Shown here in pieces: positions 1 to 11,750 of a DNA stretch of 13,271 nt. The translations under genes were made by a program, and so were the position numbers. Below the pieces are notes generated by a model, which did no database searches, was not told the origin of the DNA, and saw only the letters and a list, made by a program, of their open reading frames with translations. The stretch is from JAJZEO01 sp964350315 (GTDB lineage: Bacteria; Chlamydiota; Chlamydiia; Chlamydiales; 2-12-FULL-49-11): contig CAYGJD010000020.1 of NCBI GenBank assembly GCA_964350315.1, positions 1 through 13,271 of the forward strand, in the 5' to 3' direction. Every line of letters starts with the position of its first letter. Within the stretch, counting starts at the first letter, position 1.

Positions 1-3000
1 GTTTCTGTGTTTAGTGTTGGAAGAGATGGTGTAGTAAAAGAACTTGAAGCAATTCAAGCACAATTGCAAACAGCTAGGCCGGTAGTACCTGATTTACCTC
101 AATTTCCACCTAATTGGCGTGATATTAGAAATCCTCTCCCAGAAATGAAAAGTGTCTCACCTGAAGATGCAAAGAGATATTTAGAATCTAATCCTCAATC
201 TCATATAAAAATAAATTTTAAAGATTTTACGCATATAAATTGTGATGACTCTTTACAAGGAACAGGTCTTGAAGGGGGAAGTCCAGAGAGAAATGCAGCG
301 TTGTTAGGGAGCTATTTGGAACGGGCTGATCTTTGGGACACAAAAGTTGATCCCGTTAATCTTGATAGAGCAAAAAAGTTGCTTCTGAGTTTGGAAGATA
401 AAAGGAATGGTGAGGCTACTAATCAGAGACAAATTAGCGATTTAGCACAGGAGTATGGTCAAAAAATTGATCATTTGCAAGTAGGTGAATCATTAGCGAT
501 TCCAGGTGGATTTATGTTAGATTCAATGGGACACGCAATGGTGTATTTGATTACTAGAGATCAGGATGGAGATTATTCTTTTAGAACAATCAATACAGGT
601 GATGGGATACGGTTTCATGCTTCAATCGAAGTTGGCGAAAAAACAAAGTATAGTCCAGCTCTTTGCTTCTTAAGTCTAAAAAGAGAGTTTATAACCCGCG
701 TCTTTTTAGAGAATCTTATACAAGTAAACTCAAAGTTCAAAAGTGATGCCTTCGGATTTGATACTCTATATCAACTGATTTCAATGCATTTAAGAGGGGC
801 ACCAGTTCAAAAAGATTTTGAATTGGCAGATTTTATTACAGCGCAACGTTCAGGAACGTGCGCGATTAAGGCAAACTTAGCTCTTATTCGAATGATTATT
901 GGTGAGTCATCCTATAAAAAACTCATTTACTTTATGAGTATAGATTCTGCAAATGCTTGCTTAACAGATGATTTCAACGATTCGTTGATAGGAAGTTCTC
1001 AACATTCTCATAAGTGCAGAACTCTTGCTTTAGCTGCAGCAAGAAATTTGATGCATAAGGCAACAAAGCTTGCCGAAAAAGCGAGGGGGGATCTCTCAGT
1101 GCACCAACATGGAATACTTGTTGCATCCGCATTGATGTATAAAGTGAAGGGGGCAGAGGATGCTGCAAGGATTGACCTTGGACGTGATGTTGTGCTTGAA
1201 GATCCATTAAATACAACTACTGAAGCTAAAAGATCACAATATCTTCCTGGAATTGAAGTAGAACGAAGAGCTCTAGCAAAAGACTTTCCTGTGATACCAG
1301 AGTTTATGAAAATAAGATCAGGAGATGAACTTTCAGATGCTGTTTTTGAGGGAATTACAAGAGATTTGCAAAAGTTTGGCACTGAGACTGGGGGAAAACG
1401 TGCTTTAATTGAGATGTTTGTTAGATCTTTATCATGTGAAGATTGCTGGCAAGTAGATGGTAAAAGAGCGTTCGAATTAATTCCACGCTTTATAGAGTTG
1501 ATGAACAATTACGTTGATCTAATGCCTAGGAATGGGGTTCGAGTTGGGCGTCATAGAAATACAATACAAGCTCTTTACGTAGTAGTTCATATTCTTTGCA
1601 AAAAATGTGATCCAGATTTGGCCGCTCAGTTTGGAGTAAACGGTTTGATACCAGAGCGTCATGCAGGTCAACTTTTTTCTGATGAGGTCGAGTTTCAAAG
1701 GCATAAAGAAATAAGACGTTATATAGAGCAGCATTTACAAAAACCATTTGAATCAGAGTGGAGTTGTAATCATAAGCGTTTTGAACCAGAAAAGCTGCAG
1801 GGAGTGCTAGGATATTTTTATACGAAGATTTATAGCGATCCGATAAAACAAGAGGCTATGACAACTTATGGAGATCAGAATTTAAAGTTAGTTGACGAAA
1901 GAAGAGATGGACCAATAGGGTATGATTTGAGTTATGCTTTCACTCATTTTCTAGATGAAAAAGAAGATCCAATGGATGCTCCTCTTTTTCGAAGAATGCA
2001 AAATGCGGCGCTTTTGCTACATAACTTTGAACTATCACAAGGTGCTTATTTACGAACTGGAATGCAGCTTTGGCCTAATTTTGATAAGACTGCACTAAAT
2101 CTGTACTATATGAATCAAAGAGCTACTCCACATGTTACAGCTCTGAGCCTTAAATATCTTGATCAGCCTTATTCTTCTAGAACTAGCAGACTTGAGGGAA
2201 ACAGGTATCCTGAAGTAGTACGAGAAGATAGAGATGCGATTAAGGGATCTCCAATAAGAGAGACTTTTCAAAGCATTCTTTTAAAACAGCAATATGTTAG
2301 TCATACATTAAGACCAACTTGTTTAATCTCTTTTGCAAGAAGAGCATTCATTGAGTTTTCCTCACCAGAAATACGATCATATTTTGAACATCACTTTTTT
2401 AGAGCCCCAATGGATCGATTTGAGAGTTTTTGTGATGCATTTCTTAATGAGCATTTCAAAGTGGAGGTCTTGAAATTCTTACATGAGCAGAGAAAATCTT
2501 TGGAACACAATATTACTGATGCAAATATTGACACAAACATTTTCCTTATCCGAATAGCGATACAACTGTTATCTTTTATGCCTTCTTCTCTCTCAGAACA
2601 TGGGGAATTCATTGCAGAATTAAGGGAGTACGCAAATTCATATTTGGAACAACTTCCTTTAGGTAAGTTGCAAGTTGAGAATCAGGCGAATATTTGTCTA
2701 CATAGAGCATTGTTTCAATCAGTGCTATTGCTTAGAAATGAATATGATCCCCTTGAAGTCCTTGATTCTTGGCTGACACATTTACATAACCCTCTGACAT
2801 CAGAGTCAATGAAATCAGAGATTGGTTACCTCGTATTCCTTCTTGAAGAGAGAATTATTCCTCATCTTTCGCAGCTTTGCCCGTCATCTTTAGAAGGGAT
2901 GCAGAAATTATCTGTGAAGCTTTTTGATAAGCCTTGTGATTCTTATCAAGTATGTGATCTTAAAGTTGTTTTTAAAGCCGAGCCTGAACCTGCTGCAGAC

Positions 3001-6000
3001 GTCGAGCTTACTGCGACAATTTGTCTTTTAAGAGGAGATCTTTTTACCTATGGAAGTCAATCTAAGACTCCTTTCCCTCTACAATTACTACATGAAAATA
3101 AGGATTTTTGTGCAATTATTGATCCTAAACATGAATCGTATTCATCAAGATTCGGTCCAGCCTATCTGTATATTGAAAACAATAAAGGTAGTTATAGAGT
3201 TTCCTACTCTGATAAAAGAACAAGAATTTTTCTAATTGAAAAGAGACTGTCAGATGGAACATGGGCTCTTCAGATTCGAAGAGATGATGTTTTTAGAGTC
3301 TATCAAGTATTAATCAATGAAGATAACGTCAAATCTGATGTTCCTTTGCCGATAATAGATGCGTGCGATGTTTGGGCAGCTCCTGATAATCGAGTTATTT
3401 TTACTTCCTGCGAAACAGGCAGGGAGGAGTATGTTGATGTTAAGGGTCGACAATTACTGACAACTGAAGGAAAGAAAGTACATTGCTCAACAGGGATGAG
3501 TTTAGTTAAAGCGATTGAGCACCCATCATTTTCTTATGTTGAAACTGATGAGGACGGAAATGCTGTTCTTACTTTACCAAGATATAACTCACTGAAATTT
3601 GAGAAAAAAAGAGGGGATGACAAATGGCGCTACTCCAGCGATCCAACTTACAGTATTCAATTAGAAACAAAAAGAGAATTGGGATATCTTCAGCAGTTTT
3701 TAGTTCTGGTTTCAGATAGTGGGCACGTTGTCGTTTTACTCCCTGATCTTCTATATACGAAACAAGAAGGAGAGATGTGTCTTGATTTAGTTCGCATGCC
3801 AGAAGAGTACAATTTTCAAGATAGGGCTAAAAAAGCTCTCCCACGAACTGCTTTAGGGGAAGTAGGTTTTAATATAGTTCCTGTGAGTCAACAAAAATTG
3901 TCTCCGGCATCAAAAGAACAGGCTCTTATTTGTGCTTATTTTGTATTAGGCATGAGAGAATATGAATCTGCAAGAGAATTTCTTGAGACAGTGTCTCAAG
4001 CTGATATAGTAAATTCACCTACTTGTAAGAGAAATCTGAATAAGTTGATTGGTTTAATAAGTAAGTATATTAAGGTGCCAGAAGGCTCTGCGTTGCGTAC
4101 CAAAGCCTCTTATCTTTTAGCAAGATGTGATCAGTCTGGATTAGCTAGTTTAGACTTAATTTATCATGAATATCTCAACCAATTGGGAAATATCCCAATT
4201 CAATATAGGCTGTCACAGCAGGAAGAGCTGTGGATCTTAACGGCTTTAAAAAAACTTTCAGAGGAAGAGGTTGAGGAAGGTGAAAAATTTAAATATCGAT
4301 CTTCTTTCGCATTTAGAATGATGCTATTAGAAAGGCAAACAATTGATCTTAGATCTCTTGTTCTCTCGCATAAAACGTTTGTTGAGGATTTCAAGGTATC
4401 GTTGCCAAAAGATTTTAATGGTCTAACCGATCAACAAAATGACATAAATTTAGATCCACGTACTCTTCAATATGATCAATATCTACTACTTATGAGAGAT
4501 TTTAATCTTAATTTAAAAGCACTATATAACTGTTGCATTGATGCAAAAAAAGATCGACGTATACGGCATGAAGTTGAATCGATTATTTCAGCTGCAATCC
4601 TATTGAATCCAAGAGTTCGTGAAAATTCGGCATTTCTTTTAGGAGTTTTACGAAGTAGCAATACAGTTAGATTTTCTCCTCCAATCAAAGAGACAAGATA
4701 CTATGAATATTATAACACTATTGGATGGAGGCAATCAATGCTTGTTTGCCATAGCCTTGGTGCAGGAGAGATTGCTCTTGATTTTGGGCGATTGGATCCA
4801 AGCCCAGCACGTGTAAGAGAGTCTAGAGGTGCGCAAGCTCTTGAGCTTAGGCGATTAACTGCTCCTTCAAAACAGCCGGTAATACTTACTCCGGATTCTT
4901 TTACTGTTGATCCTTCTCGAGTAGGAATCGCATCATTTACGCTTTTCTTATTTGAAAAAAGAGCAGCACTTTTAAAAATGTGTACACAGTCAGTTCGATA
5001 TAAAAACGAAAAAGATCATTTTGCGGATCCAACAGTTTTGGAGATTCGTGAGCCATCAAAATGGGAGAGTGCTGAGAGGATTGCAAGAGAAGAATTTTTA
5101 GAAGGATATAAGTTAACTTTTGAGAAAAGAGCGCAGAGAAGAGTACCTTCAATGTCACTTGTTGAAATTCTTCAAATAAAAGAAGAGATTGAAACGAGGC
5201 AAGATGAGAGAGAACAAGAAGTCAGTGAATTAGAAAGATCTCTTTTATTGCTAGCAAACCATTGCTCACAAGAGAATTTATACAGTGGCGATGTTGCTTA
5301 TTTAGGTGGACTTGAAAGACCTCTTAATATCACAGATCTTCTGTATCTATTCTTTTTTGCTCAACCAGGAGCCTATAAAAAAGCCAACCCAAACCTTTCT
5401 GATGACGATATACAAACACTTTTTCATTTGTCGGCCCAGTTTTTTAGAACGTCAAATGAAAACCGGCAGTTAAATCGTATAGGTCAAACTCTTGAAAAAC
5501 TTCAAACAATAATGATAACTGAGTTACAGATTGATCACACAAGAGATGCTTTTGATGAGCAAAATGTTGGAAAACACCCTAATTTCACAGAGCTTCTCTA
5601 TCAACTTTTAGAACTGACAAGTCAAAATAGCCAGGCAGATTTAGTAGCTCAACCAGAGAGGGTTGTTTTTGAGTTTGCAATGGGTTTTATGTTGAGAGTC
5701 GATCCAGATCAAATTTCATCACTTCAATTTTTGTTAGGGGCGATTGAAAAGGGAGAAAATTCTACTATTCAATTTAGAATGGGAGGGGGAAAGACGTCTG
5801 TATTTATGGTCTATCTTTTGGCTCTTGTTGCTCTTAAACAGGGAAATATACCGATTTTAATGACTCCTTTATTTCAGCTTGAAGCTGTTGAAGGAATGCT
5901 ACGAGAAAATTTGAAAAAAACATTCAATGTAGAATTAAGGACTTTAAAATTACATAGAAGAGATTTAAGCATTGAAAATCTTCAAGAAGTCGAACTGACA

Positions 6001-9000
6001 TTAAATGAAGTTCAAGATGGAATGATTTATCTTTCTCCAAAAGTTCTTATCCTTTGCCCCTCAAGTATTCAATCTATGGAACTTGAATTTTATGATTGTC
6101 TTGATGAGTTACAAAGGCTTGATGAATCAACAGAGGAAGGCAAAGAAGAACTAAAAGAGAAAATTAAAAAAATAGCACTTCTAAAGTCGATTCTAGTTAA
6201 GTTAAAAGAGCATGGGGTTGTTTTAGCAGATGAAACACACATTTTGCTTAATATCAACGAAGAGCTTAACTTCCCAATGGGGGATCCTGAGAATGTAGAT
6301 GAAGCTGTTATCGACCTTGTTATTGAGATTGGAAAAGTGCTTTCTCATCCAGGAATTAGAGATGTTCTAAAATTAAGCACAAATGAACAAGCCAAGTACT
6401 TTAATCTTAGAACGTATCAGGAAGATATTTTACCCAAAATTGCAGAGTTGATATCAAAGTATAAAGGTCTCTTTTTGGATGATGAAGAGCAAAGAGAGGT
6501 CTTATTACGTTATATAACGGGGAGAATTCGCCCTGATTTACAGCGTAAGCTAAGTGAACAAAGTCCTAAGATTGAGCCATTAGAGAACGATGATTTTAGA
6601 TTTCTTCAATATCTATTTGCTCTTGCAAAATCAGATCGTGAAGATGAAAGACAAGCAGCATCTATGATTGCATTGACAAAACATATATTGAACTCGCTTT
6701 TGCCCTATCTTCTTTCAAAAAAGACAGCGAACTTTCACTTTGGAAGGACTCGAAATAAGGAAAGAGCGGGTGAGACAGTTCCCTTCATTACAGCAGATAC
6801 CCCATCTGCAAATAAATTCGGAAATGAAATTGAAGAGTTGGTGCTGGGGTGCCTTACAACAGTGATTTATGGAGTTGAGGAAGCTCAAATAGCAGCTGTT
6901 TTTGCAAAGTTTGCTTTAGATACAAAATTTATGACAGAGGAGCTCGGGGTAGCATATGAAGATGCATCGCCAGTGAAAGAATGTCGTGAAAAATTTGGAT
7001 ATGCCCCGGATGAATTCGAATTAAAAAGAGAAGAAATCGTTCTCAAAATACAACAATCAACACAGTTGAAATTTCTTGTACAAAAAATGACATTTGTTGA
7101 ATTTTTAGAAAAATATGAATTACGGCTCAATTCAAATGCTATGTCTATTGTGTCTCTCTTTAAGCAATTTATTGCGATGAGCGGAACGCCGCCAGTCGGT
7201 CTTTTTCACCACTCTTTACAAAATCAAGTGCAGCTTGATAAAACAGTGAATTCTGATGTAATGCATTCGTGGATGTCTAAAGCAGAGCCAATCATAGTAG
7301 TTGATACAAGAGATCCCGCAGTTTTCTTAGATGAGATAATATTAGAAGGGAAAAAATCGCCTACATTTACTGGACTCCTTGATTTAGGTGGCGTTTTTAA
7401 AGACATGTCCAACGATGAAGTTGCTAAGAGGACACTTGAAGGGTTGCCAGAAAACATTAGAGCTATCGTTTATTTCACTTCATTTGGAAAAGAAACCTCC
7501 GACTTCCCGTGTGTACTTTTACGTGGGGAAGAAGAACCAAAACGATTGATGTCACTTGAACCACAAGAGTTGAAAGAAAAACATGAATTAGAGCCAGGAA
7601 ACTTTTTTTTACTACTCGATAAGAGGCACTGTGTAGGGATCGATGCTCCTGCACTCCCAGATGCAAAATTTGCGACTACGTGGGAAGTTGGAATCACGAT
7701 GAGCGATGAGTGTCAAGGTTTGGCTCGCCTTAGGAAATTAGATAATGGGCAAAATGCACAAGCATTTATGATGCAAAATGAGGTTGCGCTTTTTCCGAAA
7801 TTTGAAGACATGCAATTTAAACAATTAGATCTTGAAAGTCAGTACAAAGTATTGCAAAAGCAAGCGCTAAAAATGCAGGGGCATGAAAATGCTCAAATGA
7901 AACTAAAAGCATTTAGAAAGATGTTAGTCAATGCCGTCGTGTGTGCAATGCGAGAAGATATTTTCCAAATAGAAGTAATTGAACAAAATTCAGCTGAATT
8001 AAAAAGACGTATTGCTTGTTATCGTGAATATATTTTTATTCAAGAGAAGGATGGATTATTTGCTCTTTATGGAAGTCTTGAAGAAGAGATTTCAACTTTA
8101 GAAACGTTACTGAATGAACAACGAATATTAATGATGCGGCTTATGACCGAAGCGAAAGAAGGAAAGATCTCTTCAGATGTGCTTAGTCGTATAGAGGCAG
8201 AACATGCATTAATTTTAGTCCTTGCACAAAGATCAAGAGACGAATTTACAACAACAACACCAAAATCTGTTGCTCAGCAAGAAAGACTAGAAGATGGGCA
8301 TGGTGTGGAAGTTGAAAGGGTCATGCAAGAAGAGCGTGTTGTTGAACAAGTCTTAGAAGTGAATGAAGAAATAGAGCAAGAGATTGCGTCAATGCAAGGG
8401 GTTCAATATTTAACTGAAAGTTCAGATTGGAACTTTGATCCAAAGCTTTTTATTGATACTCAACGTCTAAAATTCAATGTGATCAATCATTACTCAAAAG
8501 ATATGAGGCAGGTGTTTGAAGAGAGTGAAATCAAATATAGTAGACGCTATCAAGGGGCATTTTCAAAAGAACTTGAAATTTCAACAAAATGTATGAAGCC
8601 ATATCTACAGAATATCTCAATTTTTGATCGAAGAAGACCCTATTTTAATTACATGGTGATCATCAAAGAGCCAAATTCAATCCGATATAAAGGAGTCATT
8701 GTTTCTCGGTTCGAAGCAGAAAATCTTCAGGCATATCTAGGTGCGCATAAAGAGATCAACGATGTTTGGCTGGTTCTTCCAAATCAAGAGTTTCTTGAAG
8801 GGAATAGAGAATCATTTCCATATGAAAATGAAGCTGTAAAATTCTTGTTGATGGAATTTAATATTCTTGTAGGAAACCTTAACTACTGCTTCAAAAATCT
8901 GCCACTTTACTTATTATGGCTTAGCCAGGAGTCAGAAGAATTCGACGAAGCTGAGACCTTAAAAGAAAGGTTTGTAAATCTTATTTACCATTTAAGACGT

Positions 9001-10858
9001 TCTCTTTATGGAAGACACCACCTACTTCTTACAGAAAAGGATAAAGTGGAACAACTCGTATATAAAGAAGATTATTCAGATTTGATAGAGGCAGCGCGTT
9101 CTATCGACCCTAAAGAAATTCATGAATGGAATGAAAGTCATTCTAAACAAGTGCGATTTTTAAGTCTTTCTGATCAAATACTAGCATTGCCTGATGGCTT
9201 GGTGAAATTTCTGGAAGCAGAACAGATGGAATTAATTTCACCTATGCAAGCACGTTTGATTACAAATATACGCTGTATTAAAAGGCTGCCAGAGAGGATT
9301 ATATCACGTCTTGAGATAACAAAACTTCCACACGGAATGGTTGGAAAGTTTTCAAGAAAGCAACTAGGTTTCGTAACAGATCCAGAAATTTTTAAACTAA
9401 TTCCTAAAGAACAGTGGAAATATGTTCATCAAGACGCCGTTAACAAAGCAGATGCTAGTGTGTTAAAAAAAGAAAATTTTAGCCACTTTTCTCATCATCA
9501 GATTGTGCATATTTCTCAAGAGGTCTTTATAAAGCTCCGTTTACAAACATATGAGTGGAGAGGGAGAATTAGAGAAATGGCGGATGATCAAAAATCACTT
9601 TTGTACATGTTACAACATAACAAAGATGGTTTTTTGTCGCCTGATTCCCGTGATGGGAGGAATGATCTTATGTATATGATCACAGATCCTACAGCAGTAT
9701 CATATCTTGAAGGGGATGAAATTTTTCGTCTTAGCACAGATGTGATTGTGGAAGCCATCAAAGTACCGAGGTATACTCCAAAATTTCAGGCGATCAGAAA
9801 TAAGAATCATATAGGAACCCTTATTTCAAATGGTTTTAAAGAGTTGTTGCCAGAGCAGGTTGTCTTAATTGATAATCTAGGAATAATAGCCCGAATTCCT
9901 GATGAATTCTTAACACACCTGCAACCTGTAAATGCCAAACATATTGAGGCTCCTCGATTGACAGACGAGTTGATAATACAATTTCATCCTCAGATAGCTA
10001 TAGACAAGGTGCTACGGTTTACTGACATTCAATTGAAAATCTATGTAAATCAGATCTCTGACGAACAGAGTGTTCTAAATCCTTTAAGGACGGTTAGAGA
10101 CCAAGCCCTTTTGTCTCGGCTTTTAGATCAGGGGTATGGCAAGCATATGACATCAGAACAAATCGGTTTTTTGGGAAATCAGATTGATATAGCCAAATTG
10201 CCAGATGAAAAACTAACTAGATTAAACACAAGGCAAGTAGGTTTAATTAAAGATTCTGCTTTAGTCAAAAGACTTCCGGAGAGATTTTTTATGCATCTTC
10301 CTAAAGAGGTAGTGCAGCATATACCAGTTGAGAAAATAACTCGAGATTCTATCCCATATATCCGTAGTCATCTAATAAGGGATCAAGTAGAGAGTTTTGA
10401 TCAAAGTCAATTGAGAGCTTATTTAGAAGGGATGCGGGAAGCAAATGATGTTTTAATCCCTATTGAAGATCTGACATTTCTTCAAAGATTAGAAGCATTG
10501 GATTATAGACACTTTACCCCAGAGCAAAACGCAATTCTTTATCCACCGCGCACGCCATCACCGGTTCTACCACCACCACCGCACATGCCAACTCCAGAGG
10601 AACCGCGAGTGGAATCTCCAGCGGTACCCCAACTAAGAACGCCAACTCCAGAGGAACCGCGAGTGGAATCTCCAGCAGATACTGAAGAGGAATGGGAAGC
10701 GGCACCCCAACCAAGAAAGTCAACGCCAGTGGAATCGCTAGCAGATACTGAAGAGGAATCTCAAGCAGCATCCCCACCAAGAACAGCAACGCCAGTGGAA
10801 TCGCCAGCAGATACTGAAGAGGAATGGGAAGCGGCACCCCAACCAAGAAAGTCAACGC
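1..10858 (+). CDS. Giant DUF3638/DUF3645-type helicase-like protein, N-terminal and central part (5' end outside window, 3' end in assembly gap)
   Basis: The frame is open from base 1, so the GTG at 7 is only the first possible start in the window and is probably internal. Residues are counted from that GTG. Residues 150-300 hold GHAM (H176), NTGDG (196-200) and QRSGTC (C285), which resemble a Cys/His hydrolase site. About 300-1800 is helical with a beta-rich stretch near 1000-1300 and matches nothing I recognise. The ATPase core has Walker A MGGGKTS (K1929), Walker B/DEAD-like DETH (2075-2078), SGTP (2392-2395), HCVGID (2541-2546) and QGLARLRKL (from Q2570), in the order of SF2 helicase motifs I, II, III, V and VI. 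These fit the DUF3638/DUF3645 family of very large, mostly eukaryotic proteins. Coiled coil follows near 2690-2790, then degenerate LP repeats (about 3050-3510) and a Pro/Glu-rich repeat. The ATPase fold is well supported; the substrate and biological role are unknown. Confidence 0.85.
9150..10530 (+). repeat. Degenerate LP-containing helical protein repeats within the giant protein
   Basis: At the protein level a motif of roughly 22-30 residues recurs: a short helix, then LP (or IP) followed by a charged residue and an L-x-x-L pattern, then Q-x-x-x-I. Examples are IKRLPERIISRL (about 9268-9303), IARIPDEFLTHL, IAKLPDEKLTRLNTRQVGLI (about 10189-10248) and VKRLPERFFMHLPKEVVQHI (about 10264-10323). 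A further copy lies beyond the assembly gap at about 11249-11300. The DNA is not obviously repetitive, so the repeats are old. Their spacing suggests an alpha-solenoid-like binding surface. This is inference from pattern only. Confidence 0.5.
10591..10858 (+). repeat. In-frame Pro/Glu-rich tandem repeat, 54-bp and 66-bp units with 132-bp higher-order period
   Basis: Two units beginning TPEEPRVESPA start at 10591 and 10645 (54 bp apart) and share a 36-bp identical core. Then 22-residue units of the type TPVESPADTEEE.. start at 10723, 10789 and 10855 (66 bp apart). Unit types alternate: an EEEWEAAPQPRKS form and an EEESQAASPPRTA form. A 55-bp stretch at 10672-10726 is repeated without mismatch at 10804-10858, exactly 132 bp (two units) later, and the second copy ends at the gap edge. 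The array is in frame and encodes an acidic, proline-rich, presumably disordered linker. Such near-identical copies allow gain or loss of units without a frameshift. Confidence 0.9.
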
Positions 10859-10958
10859 NNNNNNNNNNNNNNNNNNNNNNNNNNNNNNNNNNNNNNNNNN
10901 NNNNNNNNNNNNNNNNNNNNNNNNNNNNNNNNNNNNNNNNNNNNNNNNNNNNNNNNNN
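10859..10958. other. Assembly gap (100 N placeholder)
   Basis: There are exactly 100 consecutive N, the usual placeholder for a scaffold gap of unknown size. The gap begins in mid-codon inside a Pro/Glu-rich tandem repeat, so unresolved repeat copies are the likely cause. Frame 1 before the gap and frame 2 after it join without a frameshift if the true gap length is a multiple of three. The apparent stop at 10987-10989 exists only because 100 is not a multiple of three. Confidence 0.95.
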
Positions 10959-11746
10959 CAGTGAATCCTCATTTTGTGCGGAGATCTGATGATTCTCCTG
11001 TAGAAGAAAGACCAGTTATTAGGAGGCCTTCTCAACGTGCAGAAATGGATTATTGTTTTGCCTATGATGAACAACCAAATATATTTGGTTTTACGGTTGA
11101 TGAAATGGCAAATTTTATTAAAGGGAATAAGAACCATAAGGAATGGCTCAATGGGGTTGATGATATTGATACAATCTCAGTGATGCTTTCTGCTGGTTTT
11201 ACAGATTTAGTAGATTGCCAAGTTCGAATGATCCAAAGTGAGAAAGATTTATTGAAGCTTCCAGAAGCAAAGCTTTCTCTTTTAACAAAGGATCAAGTGA
11301 AGGGATTAAAAGGGGAGAAGTTGATTGGTAAGCTTGGTCCGGATCAAGCATCCCATGTCAAACCTGAGTATGCAAAGTACCTTTCTAAGACGGCTGTTGC
11401 TGGTATTGAAAATAAAGAGGTGTTTAGAGCGCTTCGTTATTCTCAGTTGAGATTAGCAAAGTGTGAACAAATGAAATTGGCATCTGTTGTACAATCTGTT
11501 GCTTATTCAGTGATCACGTTAGCAAATGCGTTCTTCAGTATGATGATCTTTCCAATTGTTGAGACTCTTTATTGGACAACCCATGTTTGTTGTTTTCATG
11601 GATTTGATACGGCACATAAGTATGTAAAAGGATCGATCGGTCGACAACTTTCGCTTAGTTGGTATGTAATGAAGCAAACTTTATTCTGCGGTATGTGCTA
11701 TAGCGATAAAAAAGCTGTGAAGAAGCTACAGAGGGTAGTGAGTTAA
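10959..11746 (+). CDS. C-terminal part of the giant helicase-like protein (5' end in assembly gap)
   Basis: The frame is open from the gap edge to TAA at 11744-11746 (about 261 codons). I read it as the end of the upstream giant protein for two reasons. It begins with a Pro/Glu/Arg linker (SPVEERPVIRRPS) like the repeat before the gap. It then repeats the LP-type helical motif (LLKLPEAKLSLLTKDQVKGL) found at 9150-10530, for example KLPDEKLTRLNTRQVGLI. A run of about 42 residues with a single acidic residue and no Lys/Arg (about 11480-11606, AYSVITLANAFFSMMIFPIV at its core) could be one membrane span or a two-span hairpin. A basic tail follows (KKAVKKLQRVVS). The alternative is a separate gene starting at GTG 10961 or ATG 11045. 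No well-placed ribosome binding site supports either: AGGAGG at 11021-11026 lies 18 nt before that ATG. Confidence 0.75.
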
Positions 11747-11750
11747 ATTA

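Noticed and set aside
7..9. GTG as start codon of the giant gene
   Set aside because: The frame is already open at base 1 and there is no room to see a ribosome binding site, so the true start is probably upstream of the window.
1008..1508. Minus-strand ORF of 166 codons
   Set aside because: It lies wholly inside the long plus-strand frame, has low-complexity Ser-rich composition typical of antisense frames, and shows no recognisable domain.
10961..11047. Separate gene start at GTG 10961 or ATG 11045 (AGGAGG at 11021-11026)
   Set aside because: The AGGAGG is 18 nt from the ATG, too far, and GTG 10961 abuts the gap. The downstream protein shares motifs with the upstream one, so a continuation is more likely.
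10514..11137. Minus-strand ORF of 207 codons with hydrophobic repeats
   Set aside because: It is the antisense shadow of the Pro/Glu-rich repeat and runs through the N block; the hydrophobic repeats only mirror the plus-strand codons.
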